The notes under the pieces: generated by a model | What the model was told of the DNA's origin: nothing | Database searches by the model: none | What the model saw: only the letters and a program-made list of their open reading frames with translations | Made by a program: the position numbers and the translations under genes | Part shown: piece after piece, positions 1-9,003 of the stretch | Layout: every line of letters starts with the position of its first letter | Numbering within the stretch: the first letter of the stretch is position 1 | DNA from: Weissella confusa | GTDB taxonomy: Bacteria; Bacillota; Bacilli; Lactobacillales; Lactobacillaceae | DNA: 64,000 nt | Direction of reading: 5' to 3' | NCBI GenBank assembly: GCA_041871065.1 | Contig: CP168942.1 | Location: 622,501-686,500, forward strand

Positions 1-15
1 ATTTCAAAATGAAAC

Positions 16-38
16 GTCCGGAAACGGGCTTTTTATTT
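16..38 (+). terminator. Rho-independent terminator of an upstream gene
   Basis: A 5-bp stem (GTCCG / CGGGC with one G-U pair) closes a GAAA loop and is followed by a T-rich tract. It probably ends a gene that lies left of the window. Confidence 0.5.
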
Positions 39-53
39 TGAACAAATCAATAT

Positions 54-127
54 CGGGACGTAGCTCAGCTTGGTAGAGCACCTGGTTTGGGACCAGGGGG
101 TCGCAGGTTCGAATCCTGTCGTCCCGA
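54..127 (+). tRNA. tRNA-Pro (anticodon TGG)
   Basis: A full cloverleaf is visible: acceptor stem CGGGACG pairs with CGTCCCG, with discriminator A. The D-arm carries GCTCAGCTTGGTAGAGC, the anticodon stem CTGGT/ACCAG encloses a loop with anticodon TGG, and the T-arm holds GTTCGAAT. The CCA end is not encoded. The gene stands alone between two terminators. Confidence 0.95.
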
Positions 128-132
128 TTATT

Positions 133-164
133 AGAGGTTTAGGTTCGCCTAAGCCTCTTTTTTT
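133..164 (+). terminator. Terminator of tRNA-Pro
   Basis: An 11-bp stem (AGAGGTTTAGG / CCTAAGCCTCT, one mismatch position) with a TTCG loop is followed by seven T residues, directly behind the tRNA. Confidence 0.9.
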
Positions 165-228
165 GTACTGTCAGCACGCAACTTCTGTTGTAAAATGAAT
201 TTAGCATAGAACAAGTGAGGGATAAGAT

Positions 229-531
229 ATGGCTAACGAACCAATTACAAACGAATCATATCAACAACTACTAGTTGATTTAGGTGTCGGCGGTCCCCAA
301 GTCGGTGAGAAGAGCTTCAATTTAGCTGATGGCTTCCATGTCCGAGATGAGGCTGGGACTGAAGATGTGTATAACTATTGGGATGTTATTCGACGCGCTG
401 ACGAAACGTACTGGTCACCACTAAAGGGCGATCGTAAGACCCTATATGATATTACTGATTATCAAATTCAAGCTAAGTCTACGGGTGAATGGATGAGCAT
501 CGCCGACTGGTTTGCAATGGATCGTGTTTAA
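229..531 (+). CDS. Small protein of unknown function (100 aa)
   Basis: I do not recognise this family. The product is a soluble acidic 100-residue protein, rich in Asp, Tyr and Trp, with no signal peptide or membrane segment. ATG 229 follows a GAGGGATAAG ribosome-binding site. It ends 15 bases before the ADP-ribosylglycohydrolase gene, whose own ribosome-binding site (GAGGAG) starts right at its stop, so the two are very probably cotranscribed. A functional link with ADP-ribose removal is inferred only from this spacing. Codon use matches the neighbours, which supports a real gene. Confidence 0.7.
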   Translation: MANEPITNESYQQLLVDLGVGGPQVGEKSFNLADGFHVRDEAGTEDVYNYWDVIRRADETYWSPLKGDRKTLYDITDYQIQAKSTGEWMSIADWFAMDRV

Positions 532-546
532 TTAGAGGAGCAGCAT

Positions 547-1500
547 ATGAAAGCAACGTATTTAAGACAAGCCATGTATGCCTTCGCAATGGGCGATGCT
601 TTTGGTGTCCCTTATGAATTTAAGGGACGTGATACATATGAAGTCGTACCAGAGATGGTCGGGTATCAAACATACTCACAGCCAAAAGGGACGTGGAGTG
701 ATGATACTAGCTTAACGCTAGCAACTATCAATGCTTTGTTTGAACCGTTTGATCTAAAGACGGTGATGGGTAATTTTGTTGATTATTTGGAAAACGCAGC
801 CTTCACGCCTTATGGTGAAGTGTTCGACGTTGGTAACGGTACAGCCGCTGCAATTAAATCATACGAGGAAACTGGTGATACTAGTTACTTCCGCCCAGAT
901 GATGAGCTAAACAATGGTAATGGCGCCTTGATGCGTGTTTGGCCGGTGGCTTTTTACGAGTTTGATTCTGACCGCACGATTGAAGAGATTAGTGACGAAT
1001 TGACGGGCCTCACTCATGGACACCGTCGTTCACGCTTAGCATCACGTTTCTTTATCTATTTCTTGCGTATGATGCCGCGTGTACAAAATGTAGAACGTGC
1101 CCTAGATATGGCTATTCGTCGTTCTAATCGTACTGCTATGGAAACGGCAGCACTTGAAACAGAAGAATTCGGCTGGTTAGCGATTACTGACGAGCAATCA
1201 TCAGCTGATATTATCAATCATCTTAAGACTATGACGCGTGATGAGGTGCCTAGTTCAGGTTACGTTGTCGACACGTTGCAAGCGGTACTGTGGACGTTGT
1301 TGCACACAACAAGCTTCGCAGAGGCTGTCCAGACGGCAGCTGCACTGGGTGATGACACGGATACAATTGCGGCGTTGGTCGCAGTTATCATGACGTTTGC
1401 TGATCCAGATTTCCCAGCGGAGTGGCTGGATGATTTGGGTGCTAAAGAAAAAATTGAACGTGAATTGTTGTTGGCTGATGAGTCAGGAAAATTTGCCTAA
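547..1500 (+). CDS. ADP-ribosylglycohydrolase family protein
   Basis: This 317-aa protein belongs to the DraG/ARH-type ADP-ribosylglycohydrolases, metal-dependent enzymes that remove ADP-ribose from proteins or small molecules. Visible hallmarks are GDAFGVPYEF near residue 17, WSDDTS near residue 51 (metal ligands), NGNGALMR near residue 122, LTHGHRRS near residue 155 and GDDTDTIAA near residue 268 (the second metal-binding cluster). The length fits the family. No ADP-ribosyltransferase is present in the window, so the natural substrate cannot be named. It is the second gene of a two-gene unit and is followed by a strong bidirectional terminator. Confidence 0.9.
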   Translation: MKATYLRQAMYAFAMGDAFGVPYEFKGRDTYEVVPEMVGYQTYSQPKGTWSDDTSLTLATINALFEPFDLKTVMGNFVDYLENAAFTPYGEVFDVGNGTAAAIKSYEETGDTSYFRPDDELNNGNGALMRVWPVAFYEFDSDRTIEEISDELTGLTHGHRRSRLASRFFIYFLRMMPRVQNVERALDMAIRRSNRTAMETAALETEEFGWLAITDEQSSADIINHLKTMTRDEVPSSGYVVDTLQAVLWTLLHTTSFAEAVQTAAALGDDTDTIAALVAVIMTFADPDFPAEWLDDLGAKEKIERELLLADESGKFA

Positions 1501-1501
1501 G

Positions 1502-1559
1502 AAAAAAGAGATTAACACATTGCGCATTTTTAGATGCGTTCGTGTTAATCTCTTTTTTA
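1502..1559. terminator. Bidirectional terminator between convergent genes
   Basis: AAAAAAGAGATTAACAC pairs over 17 bases with GTGTTAATCTCTTTTTT. A smaller hairpin (GCGCAT/ATGCGT) fills the loop. A- and T-tracts on both sides let it serve both the hydrolase gene and the minus-strand YfhO gene. Confidence 0.9.
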
Positions 1560-4346
1560 TTTAATATAACGCCGGATTAATCTGACTAGGATAAATAGCA
1601 TAATACCAGCTAAACTGAGCCAACGGCCAATAGTTAGGCCTGGTGTCTCGTATGTTAAGTAAATGTTGTTCTTGCCGCTGTGTAGGGGAATACCAACAAA
1701 ACCGTTATTGATTTTCTGCAGGTGGTAACCCTTGGCTGACCAACCAGAACTGTACGGAATGGTCGTTGCCAATACACGAGGCGTCTTAACTGACACCGTA
1801 GTCTTGACTGCATCATCAGTCAGCTGAACATGCGGTGCTGTCGCTTGTGTCGCCTTAGCAACCTTTGTAAATCGTTTGTCCGTTGGAATAGCTTCAATTG
1901 ATACATCGAATTCATAGGTTCCAGGACGTGAGAAGGTCAGCGGAATAAATTGTTCCTGATTAGTCTTCGTCGCCTGTCCAAGGTTCAATGTGACGCTTTG
2001 ACGAGGGTTGTAGAAGGACAGGTTTGTTTGACCAGTTTGTGTTGTGCTGATTTCACGATCCGCATAACCAGCTGTAATTGTATAACCACCAATCTCATTA
2101 CCAGCGTTTTTCACATTGTGCTGATACCAATTCCATGAATAGGCGGCAGTATTATGGCGCAAATCGGGCTCATTTTGCGGGTTACGACTTGCTTGCTCAT
2201 AATCATATTCATACTGGGCCAAAGCTTGATGATGTTGTTCTGCTAACGACGCAGGATGGTACTTGATATGTGACAAAGTCAAATGCAATTCCGTCCCCTT
2301 AAGGGTCTTATCAGCCGGTAGGAAGATGCCATCAGGCAACAATGAAGCATGGGTTGTGTAACGGAAGTGCACGCTTTGCTTAGCCGGTTTCGTTTGATCG
2401 GTGCGGACCTTCGCTGTTGTCACTTCTTGGGCAAAGGCTGATGCTTCACCTGACGTCACACTTGGTACGACAACACTATCAGCTAACGTGGCTTCCTTTT
2501 TGGTCGCAGATAGTTGATTAAAGTCATGCTGCGCAATTGTATACTTAGGCAAATATACCAATGGATACGCATTTTCCGAGGTTAAGACGGTTTGACCATT
2601 GACCGTGACATCTGACTGTTCTTCATATGAAGCCGGTGTCAGGGTATCAGGATTTTGAAAACGTTGTTTAATGCCTAAAACGTTGCTTAGGACATCACGA
2701 TTGTCGAGATTTCCCGTCACGTCATTGGGATTTGATGGGCCAACTTCTAACGCCGTCATCAGGTTGCCGACCGCACCGTTCTGGAGTGACCAGTAACTTT
2801 CGACATTATTAACCTGACTCAGAATTGGCAAATTAGTTGCCGGCGCAATACCGGTCGCATTGCTAAGCTGGTTATCAATGAAACTGCGTTCGAACGTTGT
2901 TGACGTTGGGACGTAGTTTTTTTGGTTAGCCAATAACTTGTTAACAGACTGAGTAGCTAACATATCACTCTGATTGGGGTTGGTATTATCAGTGTGGTTG
3001 CGACTTGTAATCAAAACCACGTTGAATAGTGTCAGTCCGACCAATAACCAAGCAAGTTTTGGACGTGACAGGTGATGTTGCGTGAACCACAGCACAGCGA
3101 CTGTACCGAAGAACCAAGCAATCACCAAGCCAAAACGCATGTTCAAATTAAAACTGCTCATGATAAACAAAGATGTGGCCGATAGGAGTCCGACTAGCGA
3201 GAACGTTAAGTAATCACGGGCTGTTAGCTGCTTTAATTGCCCCAACATGACGATAGTTACCAGACTAATTGGCAAGGCCAACATGAAAATCCATCGGTTT
3301 GAAGGGGAAGATCCACCGTTCAATAGGCCAGCGAAAACGGGTAATAAGACACCGACAAAACTAACTAACCAAATCAAATTGTAGGGTTTGAATGCTTGCC
3401 AACGGCGAAGACTGAAAATGATAGCCATCACACTGAGGGCACTAAAGCCACCAGTCAACCAAAAATCAGGCGTCGTTAAATTACCAATCAAATTACCAGG
3501 CAAGCCTAAATAGTAATACGCCGGATAGATAGTCAAACCGTTAGCCAATGACTTACCAGAGCGAGCAGACTGCAAAACAGCCATGACACTCGGTAAGAAT
3601 AAAATCATCGGGATCAACGCGCCGATTACGGCGTGACCAAACAGCACTAGATGTTGACGCCAGTTTAGCCAGTTCTTGTTAAACCATTGATAACCCAGCC
3701 AAAAGGCAAAGGCACCGATTGCCATCATAAAGGCGAAATAAAAGTTATTCCACAGGGTCCAAGCCACTAATACGGTAAACCAACCATACTGTCGTTTGCT
3801 TAATGCCCGATGCAACATCAGAATCAGCAATGGAAAGATGATCAGCGGGTTCAAGAAGAATGGATGTTCAAACGCAGCGAACGCCGTATAGCCGAAAAAG
3901 ATATAACTGAAGGTACCGATTAAATACTGCCAGTTTTGTTGCTTGGGCACAAAATGACGCGCCACGACGATAAAACTCAATCCGGCTAGAAATAGCCGTA
4001 TCACAATACTTAAGTTGTAATAGGCGAGCACATGGGCTTTGCTAACCAGAGCAACTCCGTATGTGAAAATATCGCCCATCGTGTAATAAGCAAACGTTTG
4101 GAGATAATCTGCTCCGAGTCCGATTTGCCATTGCCAGGCGTTTGGCCATTCGTGATTGAATAGTAAGTCTTTCAAATCACTTTGCCATTGCACCAACGCT
4201 GGAAAGTGTTGTGCAATTCCATCTGATTGCCAGACAAGTGACGTACCAGTTAAGTAATAGGGCAAAAAAATAGCCCCAGCGGTTAATACAAATAAAAATG
4301 TGTATTCGACAAACAGATTTTGCCACCACCGAAAGGTTTGTTTCAT
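1557..4346 (-). CDS. yfhO: YfhO family membrane protein
   Basis: A 929-aa polytopic membrane protein of the YfhO family, GT-C-like proteins linked in Firmicutes to glycosylation of lipoteichoic acid. The N-terminal half carries about a dozen hydrophobic segments (roughly residues 15-460). The first extracytoplasmic loop holds the conserved DGIAQHFPAL stretch (residues 42-51), and GLGADYLQTF follows at about 76. The C-terminal half is a large hydrophilic extracytoplasmic domain ending in one membrane segment and a basic tail (RLIRRYIK). AAGGAGATTTATAT precedes the ATG on the minus strand. The function is inferred from family membership; the sugar donor is unknown. Confidence 0.85.
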   Translation of the reverse strand: MKQTFRWWQNLFVEYTFLFVLTAGAIFLPYYLTGTSLVWQSDGIAQHFPALVQWQSDLKDLLFNHEWPNAWQWQIGLGADYLQTFAYYTMGDIFTYGVALVSKAHVLAYYNLSIVIRLFLAGLSFIVVARHFVPKQQNWQYLIGTFSYIFFGYTAFAAFEHPFFLNPLIIFPLLILMLHRALSKRQYGWFTVLVAWTLWNNFYFAFMMAIGAFAFWLGYQWFNKNWLNWRQHLVLFGHAVIGALIPMILFLPSVMAVLQSARSGKSLANGLTIYPAYYYLGLPGNLIGNLTTPDFWLTGGFSALSVMAIIFSLRRWQAFKPYNLIWLVSFVGVLLPVFAGLLNGGSSPSNRWIFMLALPISLVTIVMLGQLKQLTARDYLTFSLVGLLSATSLFIMSSFNLNMRFGLVIAWFFGTVAVLWFTQHHLSRPKLAWLLVGLTLFNVVLITSRNHTDNTNPNQSDMLATQSVNKLLANQKNYVPTSTTFERSFIDNQLSNATGIAPATNLPILSQVNNVESYWSLQNGAVGNLMTALEVGPSNPNDVTGNLDNRDVLSNVLGIKQRFQNPDTLTPASYEEQSDVTVNGQTVLTSENAYPLVYLPKYTIAQHDFNQLSATKKEATLADSVVVPSVTSGEASAFAQEVTTAKVRTDQTKPAKQSVHFRYTTHASLLPDGIFLPADKTLKGTELHLTLSHIKYHPASLAEQHHQALAQYEYDYEQASRNPQNEPDLRHNTAAYSWNWYQHNVKNAGNEIGGYTITAGYADREISTTQTGQTNLSFYNPRQSVTLNLGQATKTNQEQFIPLTFSRPGTYEFDVSIEAIPTDKRFTKVAKATQATAPHVQLTDDAVKTTVSVKTPRVLATTIPYSSGWSAKGYHLQKINNGFVGIPLHSGKNNIYLTYETPGLTIGRWLSLAGIMLFILVRLIRRYIK

Positions 4347-4516
4347 ATATAAATCTCCTTGTAAAGAAGTCCCTTCATTATATCATCATCACAAAAACAC
4401 GCTTTCGTAAAACGTTTAACAGTTACTAGATGTTAGGAAGCCTTACAAAAAGACACACTTTAGGCATAAATACACGGTACACTAGTCAAAATTTATTAAA
4501 GAGGTGACTAAATAAG

Positions 4517-5946
4517 ATGAGACACGAGAGCGATTCTTTAGGAACAGTTTCAGTACCAGCAACGGCATATTACGGGGTGCACACCCAACGCGCCGTTGAG
4601 AATTTTCCAATTACCGGGGAACTGGTCAATCCGGAATTAATTCGCGGACTGATTGAAATTAAGGAAGCCGCAGCATTAGTGAATGCAGCGGCTGGCGATT
4701 TGCAAACCGAAACGGCCGACGCGATTGTGGCGGCTACTAAGCAACTATTGCAACAACCAATCGACTACGCTATGTTCCCACTTGATCCGATTCAAGGTGG
4801 CGCTGGAACCAGCATGAACATGAATGTGAATGAAGTTGTCGCTAATCTGGCGTTGGAATTGTTGGGGGATGAAAAGGGAAATTACGCGCGCATCAATCCA
4901 AACGATCACGTTAATCGGGGGCAGAGTACGAATGACGTTTACCCATCGGCTGGGAAGTTGGCGATGATTCGATTGATGGCGCCACTATTCGATGAGTTGG
5001 AAGCCTTGATTTCTACGTCGGGAGCCAAGGCTGATGAATTTGCCCGCGTTTACAAAATGGGTCGTACGCAACTGCAGGATGCAGTGCCGATGACACTTGG
5101 TAATTCATTCCACGCTTATTTGAAGCCATTACGTCGTGATTTGCGTCGCTTGCAAGATGCGGAAGCTGCCTTGCACACTCTGAACTTGGGTGGCTCAGCA
5201 ATCGGTTCAGGTATTAATGTGTCATACCACTACCAAGTACACGTTATTCCAAAGTTGGAAACAGTGACTGGCTTAGAATTATTCCAAGCCGTCGACTTGT
5301 TTGATGCACGCAAAACTTGGATGTGTTTACGACGTTATCAGGTGCTTTGAAGACGCTAGCAGTCAACCTATCAAAGATGAGTAATGATTTGCGTTTGCTA
5401 AGTTCTGGTCCACGATCAGGATTGAGCGAAATTAACTTGCCTGCGCGTCAGGCGGGAAGTTCAATCATGCCAGGCAAGGTTAACCCAGTGATTCCGGAGG
5501 TTGTTAATCAGGTAGCATTCGAAGTCATTGGAAACGATGCCACGATTACGGCTGCTGTAGAAGCAGGGCAACTTGAATTGAACGCCTTTGAGCCAGTTTT
5601 GTTCTATCGTATGTTTGCATCAATCACGCATTTGACATCAGCGATGAAGACATTCCGTGAGCACGCAATCGCCGGCATTACACACAATGAAGAACGATTG
5701 GCTAAAGACATTGACTTGTCAGCCTCATTTGCAACAGCGATGGCGAACATGGTTGGGTATAAGCAAGCCGCCGAGTTGGCGAAGGAATCGCTTAAGACGA
5801 ATCGTCCTTTGCGTGAGTGCGCGATTGCATCGGGCATCTTTACGGATGAGCAATTGGCTCACATCTTTGCAGTTGAAGAAATTGTCGTGAATGCGCGAAC
5901 GCCAGAGCATGGGCTTGTACTAAAGCGTGCTGGGTACACAAGTTAA
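4517..5946 (+). pseudogene. aspA: Aspartate ammonia-lyase, frameshifted
   Basis: Aspartase converts L-aspartate to fumarate and ammonia. Two overlapping frames together cover a whole 476-aa enzyme. The first starts at ATG 4517 behind AAAGAGGTGA and carries GGAGTSMNMN and GRTQLQDAVPM. The second carries the fumarase/aspartase signature GSSIMPGKVNP. The frames join at a single missing base between 5308 and 5309: GATGCACGCAAAAC is present where GATGCAACGCAAAAC would restore the conserved D-A-T-Q-N. Without correction the first frame stops at 5350 after 277 aa and lacks the catalytic signature. Either a genuine inactivating deletion or a sequencing error; the rest is well conserved, so any inactivation is recent. 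Confidence 0.9.
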
Positions 5947-6045
5947 ACAAAATCAGGATTTTTTTCATAAATAAAACACAGTAAATAATTAATATCGATA
6001 TTATGCGTTTTGCAGGAAAATTCATAAAATCGTAACGTATTTCCC

Positions 6046-6082
6046 TGAAAGCGTTTACATATGAACATATGTAGGGTACAAT
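6046..6082 (+). promoter_or_regulatory. Mannose PTS promoter with overlapping cre site
   Basis: TTTACA (6054-6059) and TACAAT (6077-6082) are separated by 17 bases and form a near-consensus sigma-A promoter. TGAAAGCGTTTACA (6046-6059) matches the CcpA cre consensus TGWAARCGYTWNCW at every position and covers the -35 box. CcpA bound here would block RNA polymerase, so repression of manLMN by preferred sugars is the expected outcome. Confidence 0.85.
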
Positions 6083-6128
6083 TTGTTTTGTACCTAAGGG
6101 ATTAATAAATTTAAGGAGCGTGGCAATT

Positions 6129-7103
6129 ATGGTGAATTTCATTATTGCTAGTCACGGCGAGTTCGCTGCCGGCATCCGTCAATCAGGTCAAATGATCTTC
6201 GGGGAGCAAGAGAACGTACAAGTTGTAACGTTTATGCCAAACGAAGGTCCAGAGGACTTGATGAAGAAGTATGACGATGCGTTGGCAACGTTTGAGCCAG
6301 AGGGACAAGTTTTGTTCCTTGTGGATTTGTGGGGCGGGTCACCGTTTAACGCGGCAACTCGTATTCAAGCCCAACACGAAAATCGCATGGCGATTGTGTC
6401 AGGTTTGAACCTACCAATGTTGGTAGAAGCATATGGTGCTCGTTTCTCAATGGAAACGGCTGCCGAAATTGCACACTACTTGGTACCAGTTGCCAAGGAA
6501 GGTGTGAAGTCAATTCCAGAAACGGAAGAGGCAACGCCAGCTACGGACGCTACTTCATCAGAAGAAGCAGCACCAGCAGTAGCTGCGGGGGATATTAATG
6601 AAGTAAAGCACTCTGGTGAGCGCCAAATCGACGTTCGCTTGGCTCGTATCGACTCACGTTTGTTGCACGGACAAGTTGCAACCGCTTGGACGAAGTCAGT
6701 ACAACCAAATCGTATCATCGTTGTTTCTGACGGTGTTGCTAAGGATGAGTTGCGTAAGACATTGTTGGTACAAGCCGCACCGGTTGGTGTAAAGGTTAAC
6801 GTTGTACCAATTCAAAAGTTGGTTGATGTTTGGGATGACCCACGTTTTGCCTCAGTTAAGGCCTTGTTGTTGTTTGAAACACCACAAGATGTTGCTGCAG
6901 CGGTTAAGGGTGGTGTTAAGTTGGACAAGGTTAACATCGGTTCAATGTCTCACTCAGAAGGTAAGCGCATGGTGACGAACGCCGTTGCCGTTGACGACGA
7001 AGACGTGAAGACGTTGGAGTACTTGCGTGACCAAGGTATCACTTTCGATGTTCGAAAGGTGCCAAGTGATCAAAGCAAGGACATCTTCGACTTGTTGAAG
7101 TAA
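6129..7103 (+). CDS. manL: Mannose-class PTS EIIAB component
   Basis: A cytoplasmic fused EIIA-EIIB protein (324 aa) of the mannose PTS. It passes phosphate from HPr to the incoming hexose. The EIIA domain (about residues 1-130) begins VNFIIASHGEFA, with the phosphorylated His in ASHGEF. An Ala/Glu/Thr-rich linker (about 130-155) leads to EIIB, which opens DVRLARIDSRLLHGQVATAW with the second phospho-His in LLHGQV. I chose ATG 6129 because AAGGAG at 6113-6118 is 10 bases upstream; an in-frame GTG at 6120 is too close to it. First gene of manLMN, under a cre-overlapped promoter. Confidence 0.95.
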   Translation: MVNFIIASHGEFAAGIRQSGQMIFGEQENVQVVTFMPNEGPEDLMKKYDDALATFEPEGQVLFLVDLWGGSPFNAATRIQAQHENRMAIVSGLNLPMLVEAYGARFSMETAAEIAHYLVPVAKEGVKSIPETEEATPATDATSSEEAAPAVAAGDINEVKHSGERQIDVRLARIDSRLLHGQVATAWTKSVQPNRIIVVSDGVAKDELRKTLLVQAAPVGVKVNVVPIQKLVDVWDDPRFASVKALLLFETPQDVAAAVKGGVKLDKVNIGSMSHSEGKRMVTNAVAVDDEDVKTLEYLRDQGITFDVRKVPSDQSKDIFDLLK

Positions 7104-7160
7104 TCACAATTGAATAACTACTATTATTATTGCTAAGAAATTATTTGGGAGGATGAACGC

Positions 7161-7973
7161 ATGATTTCAGCGTTTTTCGTAATTCTAATCGCATTCTTGG
7201 CCGGTGTGGAAGGAATCTTGGACGAGTTCCAATTCCACCAACCACTGGTCGCTGCAACGTTGATTGGATTGGCAACTGGTCACCTAATGGAAGGTGTTAT
7301 CCTTGGTGGAACGTTGCAAATGTTGGCTTTGGGATGGATGAACATCGGAGCCGCTATCGCACCCGATGCCGCTTTGGCATCAGTTGTTTCAGCTTACTTG
7401 GTTACTGGACCTGCACAAGTTGACATCAAGACTGGTATGGCCATCGCGATTCCTTTGGCCGTTGCCGGACAAATCTTGACGATCGGTGTTCGTACGATTA
7501 CGGTTGCCTTGGCTCACGTCGCTGACCGTGAAGCTGAAAAGGGTAATATCGCAGGTGTTGAGCGTGTTCACTGGTTGGCTTTGGTCTTCCAAGGATTGCG
7601 TATTGCTATCCCAACGGCAATCGTTATGGCCGTTGGTGCCGGACCTGTTAATGCCGCTTTGAACGCTATCCCAGAAGTGATTACTAAGGGATTGGCCGTT
7701 GCCGGTGGATTTATCGTGGTTGTTGGTTACGCCATGGTTATTAACATGATGGCAACTGCTGAGTTGTGGCCATTCTTCTTCTTGGGATTCGCCCTATCAG
7801 CTGTGACTGAATTGAACTTGATTGCTATGGGTATCATCGGATTGGTACTTGCATTGATTTACCTACAATTGTCACCAAAGTTTAACGGCGGTAACGGTGG
7901 TGGATCAAACGGCGGCGGTTCTGCCGGCGGAAATGGTGGCGACCCAGTCGATGCCATTTTGAACAACTACTAG
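7161..7973 (+). CDS. manM: Mannose-class PTS EIIC component
   Basis: The EIIC membrane subunit (270 aa), which with EIID forms the sugar channel in the cytoplasmic membrane. It is strongly hydrophobic with typical EIIC-Man stretches such as GVEGILDEFQFHQPLVAATL and GGTLQMLALGWMNIGAA. GGGAGG precedes ATG 7161. The last 30 residues are an unusual glycine/asparagine-rich tail with GGNGGGSNGGGS. ManM/ManN proteins are also docking sites for class IIa bacteriocins. Middle gene of the operon, followed 19 bases later by manN. Confidence 0.95.
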   Translation: MISAFFVILIAFLAGVEGILDEFQFHQPLVAATLIGLATGHLMEGVILGGTLQMLALGWMNIGAAIAPDAALASVVSAYLVTGPAQVDIKTGMAIAIPLAVAGQILTIGVRTITVALAHVADREAEKGNIAGVERVHWLALVFQGLRIAIPTAIVMAVGAGPVNAALNAIPEVITKGLAVAGGFIVVVGYAMVINMMATAELWPFFFLGFALSAVTELNLIAMGIIGLVLALIYLQLSPKFNGGNGGGSNGGGSAGGNGGDPVDAILNNY

Positions 7974-7992
7974 GAGCAGGGGGAATAACATC

Positions 7993-8940
7993 ATGTCTGA
8001 ATTAGTAAAGAATGAAGTTCACTTGACTAAGAAGGAACTTCGTGCAACTTGGTGGCGTTCATTCTTCTTGCAAGGTTCATGGAACTACGAGCGTATGCAA
8101 AACGTTGGTTGGGCATTCGCCATGATTCCTGCAATCAAGAAGTTGTACTCATCAAAGGAAGATCGTGCCGCAGCTTTGAAGCGTCACTTGGAATTCTTCA
8201 ACACACACCCATACGTGGCTTCACCAATCTTGGGTGTTGAAATGGCTTTGGAAGAGCAACGTGCAAACGGTGCTGATATCGATGATGAAACGATTCAAGG
8301 TGTTAAGGTCGGAATGATGGGACCTTTGGCCGGTGTCGGTGACCCAATCTGGTGGGGAACTGTTCGTCCAGTGCTTGGAGCCTTTGCTGCCGGTATGGCA
8401 CAAGGTGGTTCAATCATGGGACCAATCATCTTCTTCGTTGTTTGGAACGTCTTGCGTATGGGATTCTTGTGGTACACACAAGACCTTGGTTACAAGCAAG
8501 GAACTAACATCACGCAAAACTTGGCCGGTGGTGCCATGCAAAAGATTACGATGGGTGCATCAATCCTTGGTATGTTTATCATGGGTGTGCTGGTTCCTCG
8601 TTGGACGACGATGAACTTCCCATTGGTTGTTTCAAAGGTTAAGGTACAAGACGGTGCTGGTGTTGATATGGGAAGCTTGGCTTCACAAATTAATGATGGT
8701 CACGTTTCAGTATCAAAGTTGATCGAAATCGTACAACAAATCCAAGGTGGTCAAACTTTGGGTGCATACAAGATTACGACGTTGCAAGACACGTTGAACC
8801 AATTGATTCCTGGTTTGGCACCATTGCTATTGTTGTTCTTGGTATTGTGGTTGCTACGTAAGCGCGTATCAGCTATCACAATCATCTTCGGATTGTTCGC
8901 CGTTGGTATCTTGGCTTACGCACTTGGTATCATGGGATAA
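7993..8940 (+). CDS. manN: Mannose-class PTS EIID component
   Basis: The EIID membrane subunit (315 aa). A cytoplasmic N-terminal region with LTKKELRATWWRSFFLQGSW (residues 11-30) and a family motif GPLAGVGDPIWWG (about residues 110-122) precede the membrane segments near the C-terminus (LAPLLLLFLVLWLL and after). It starts behind GGAGCAGGGGG in the short gap after manM and ends before a strong terminator. It completes the translocator with ManM. Confidence 0.95.
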   Translation: MSELVKNEVHLTKKELRATWWRSFFLQGSWNYERMQNVGWAFAMIPAIKKLYSSKEDRAAALKRHLEFFNTHPYVASPILGVEMALEEQRANGADIDDETIQGVKVGMMGPLAGVGDPIWWGTVRPVLGAFAAGMAQGGSIMGPIIFFVVWNVLRMGFLWYTQDLGYKQGTNITQNLAGGAMQKITMGASILGMFIMGVLVPRWTTMNFPLVVSKVKVQDGAGVDMGSLASQINDGHVSVSKLIEIVQQIQGGQTLGAYKITTLQDTLNQLIPGLAPLLLLFLVLWLLRKRVSAITIIFGLFAVGILAYALGIMG

Positions 8941-8965
8941 TCATTCGAACGATATAATGTTTGCT

Positions 8966-9003
8966 AAAATGGTAGGAGGCGGAAACGCCTGCTACCATTT
9001 TTA
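8966..9003 (+). terminator. Terminator after manN
   Basis: AAAATGGTAGGAGGCG pairs with CGCCTGCTACCATTTT around a GAAA loop (one mismatch), followed by TTTTT. Its T-tract runs directly into the first closing helix of the structured RNA candidate. Confidence 0.85.

Noticed and set aside
1950..2266. Plus-strand frames within the yfhO gene
   Set aside because: They are out-of-frame shadows of a well-supported minus-strand gene.
4400..4425. A cre site upstream of aspA (GTAAAACGTTTAAC)
   Set aside because: At least three consensus positions fail, including the leading TG, although the core palindrome is similar.
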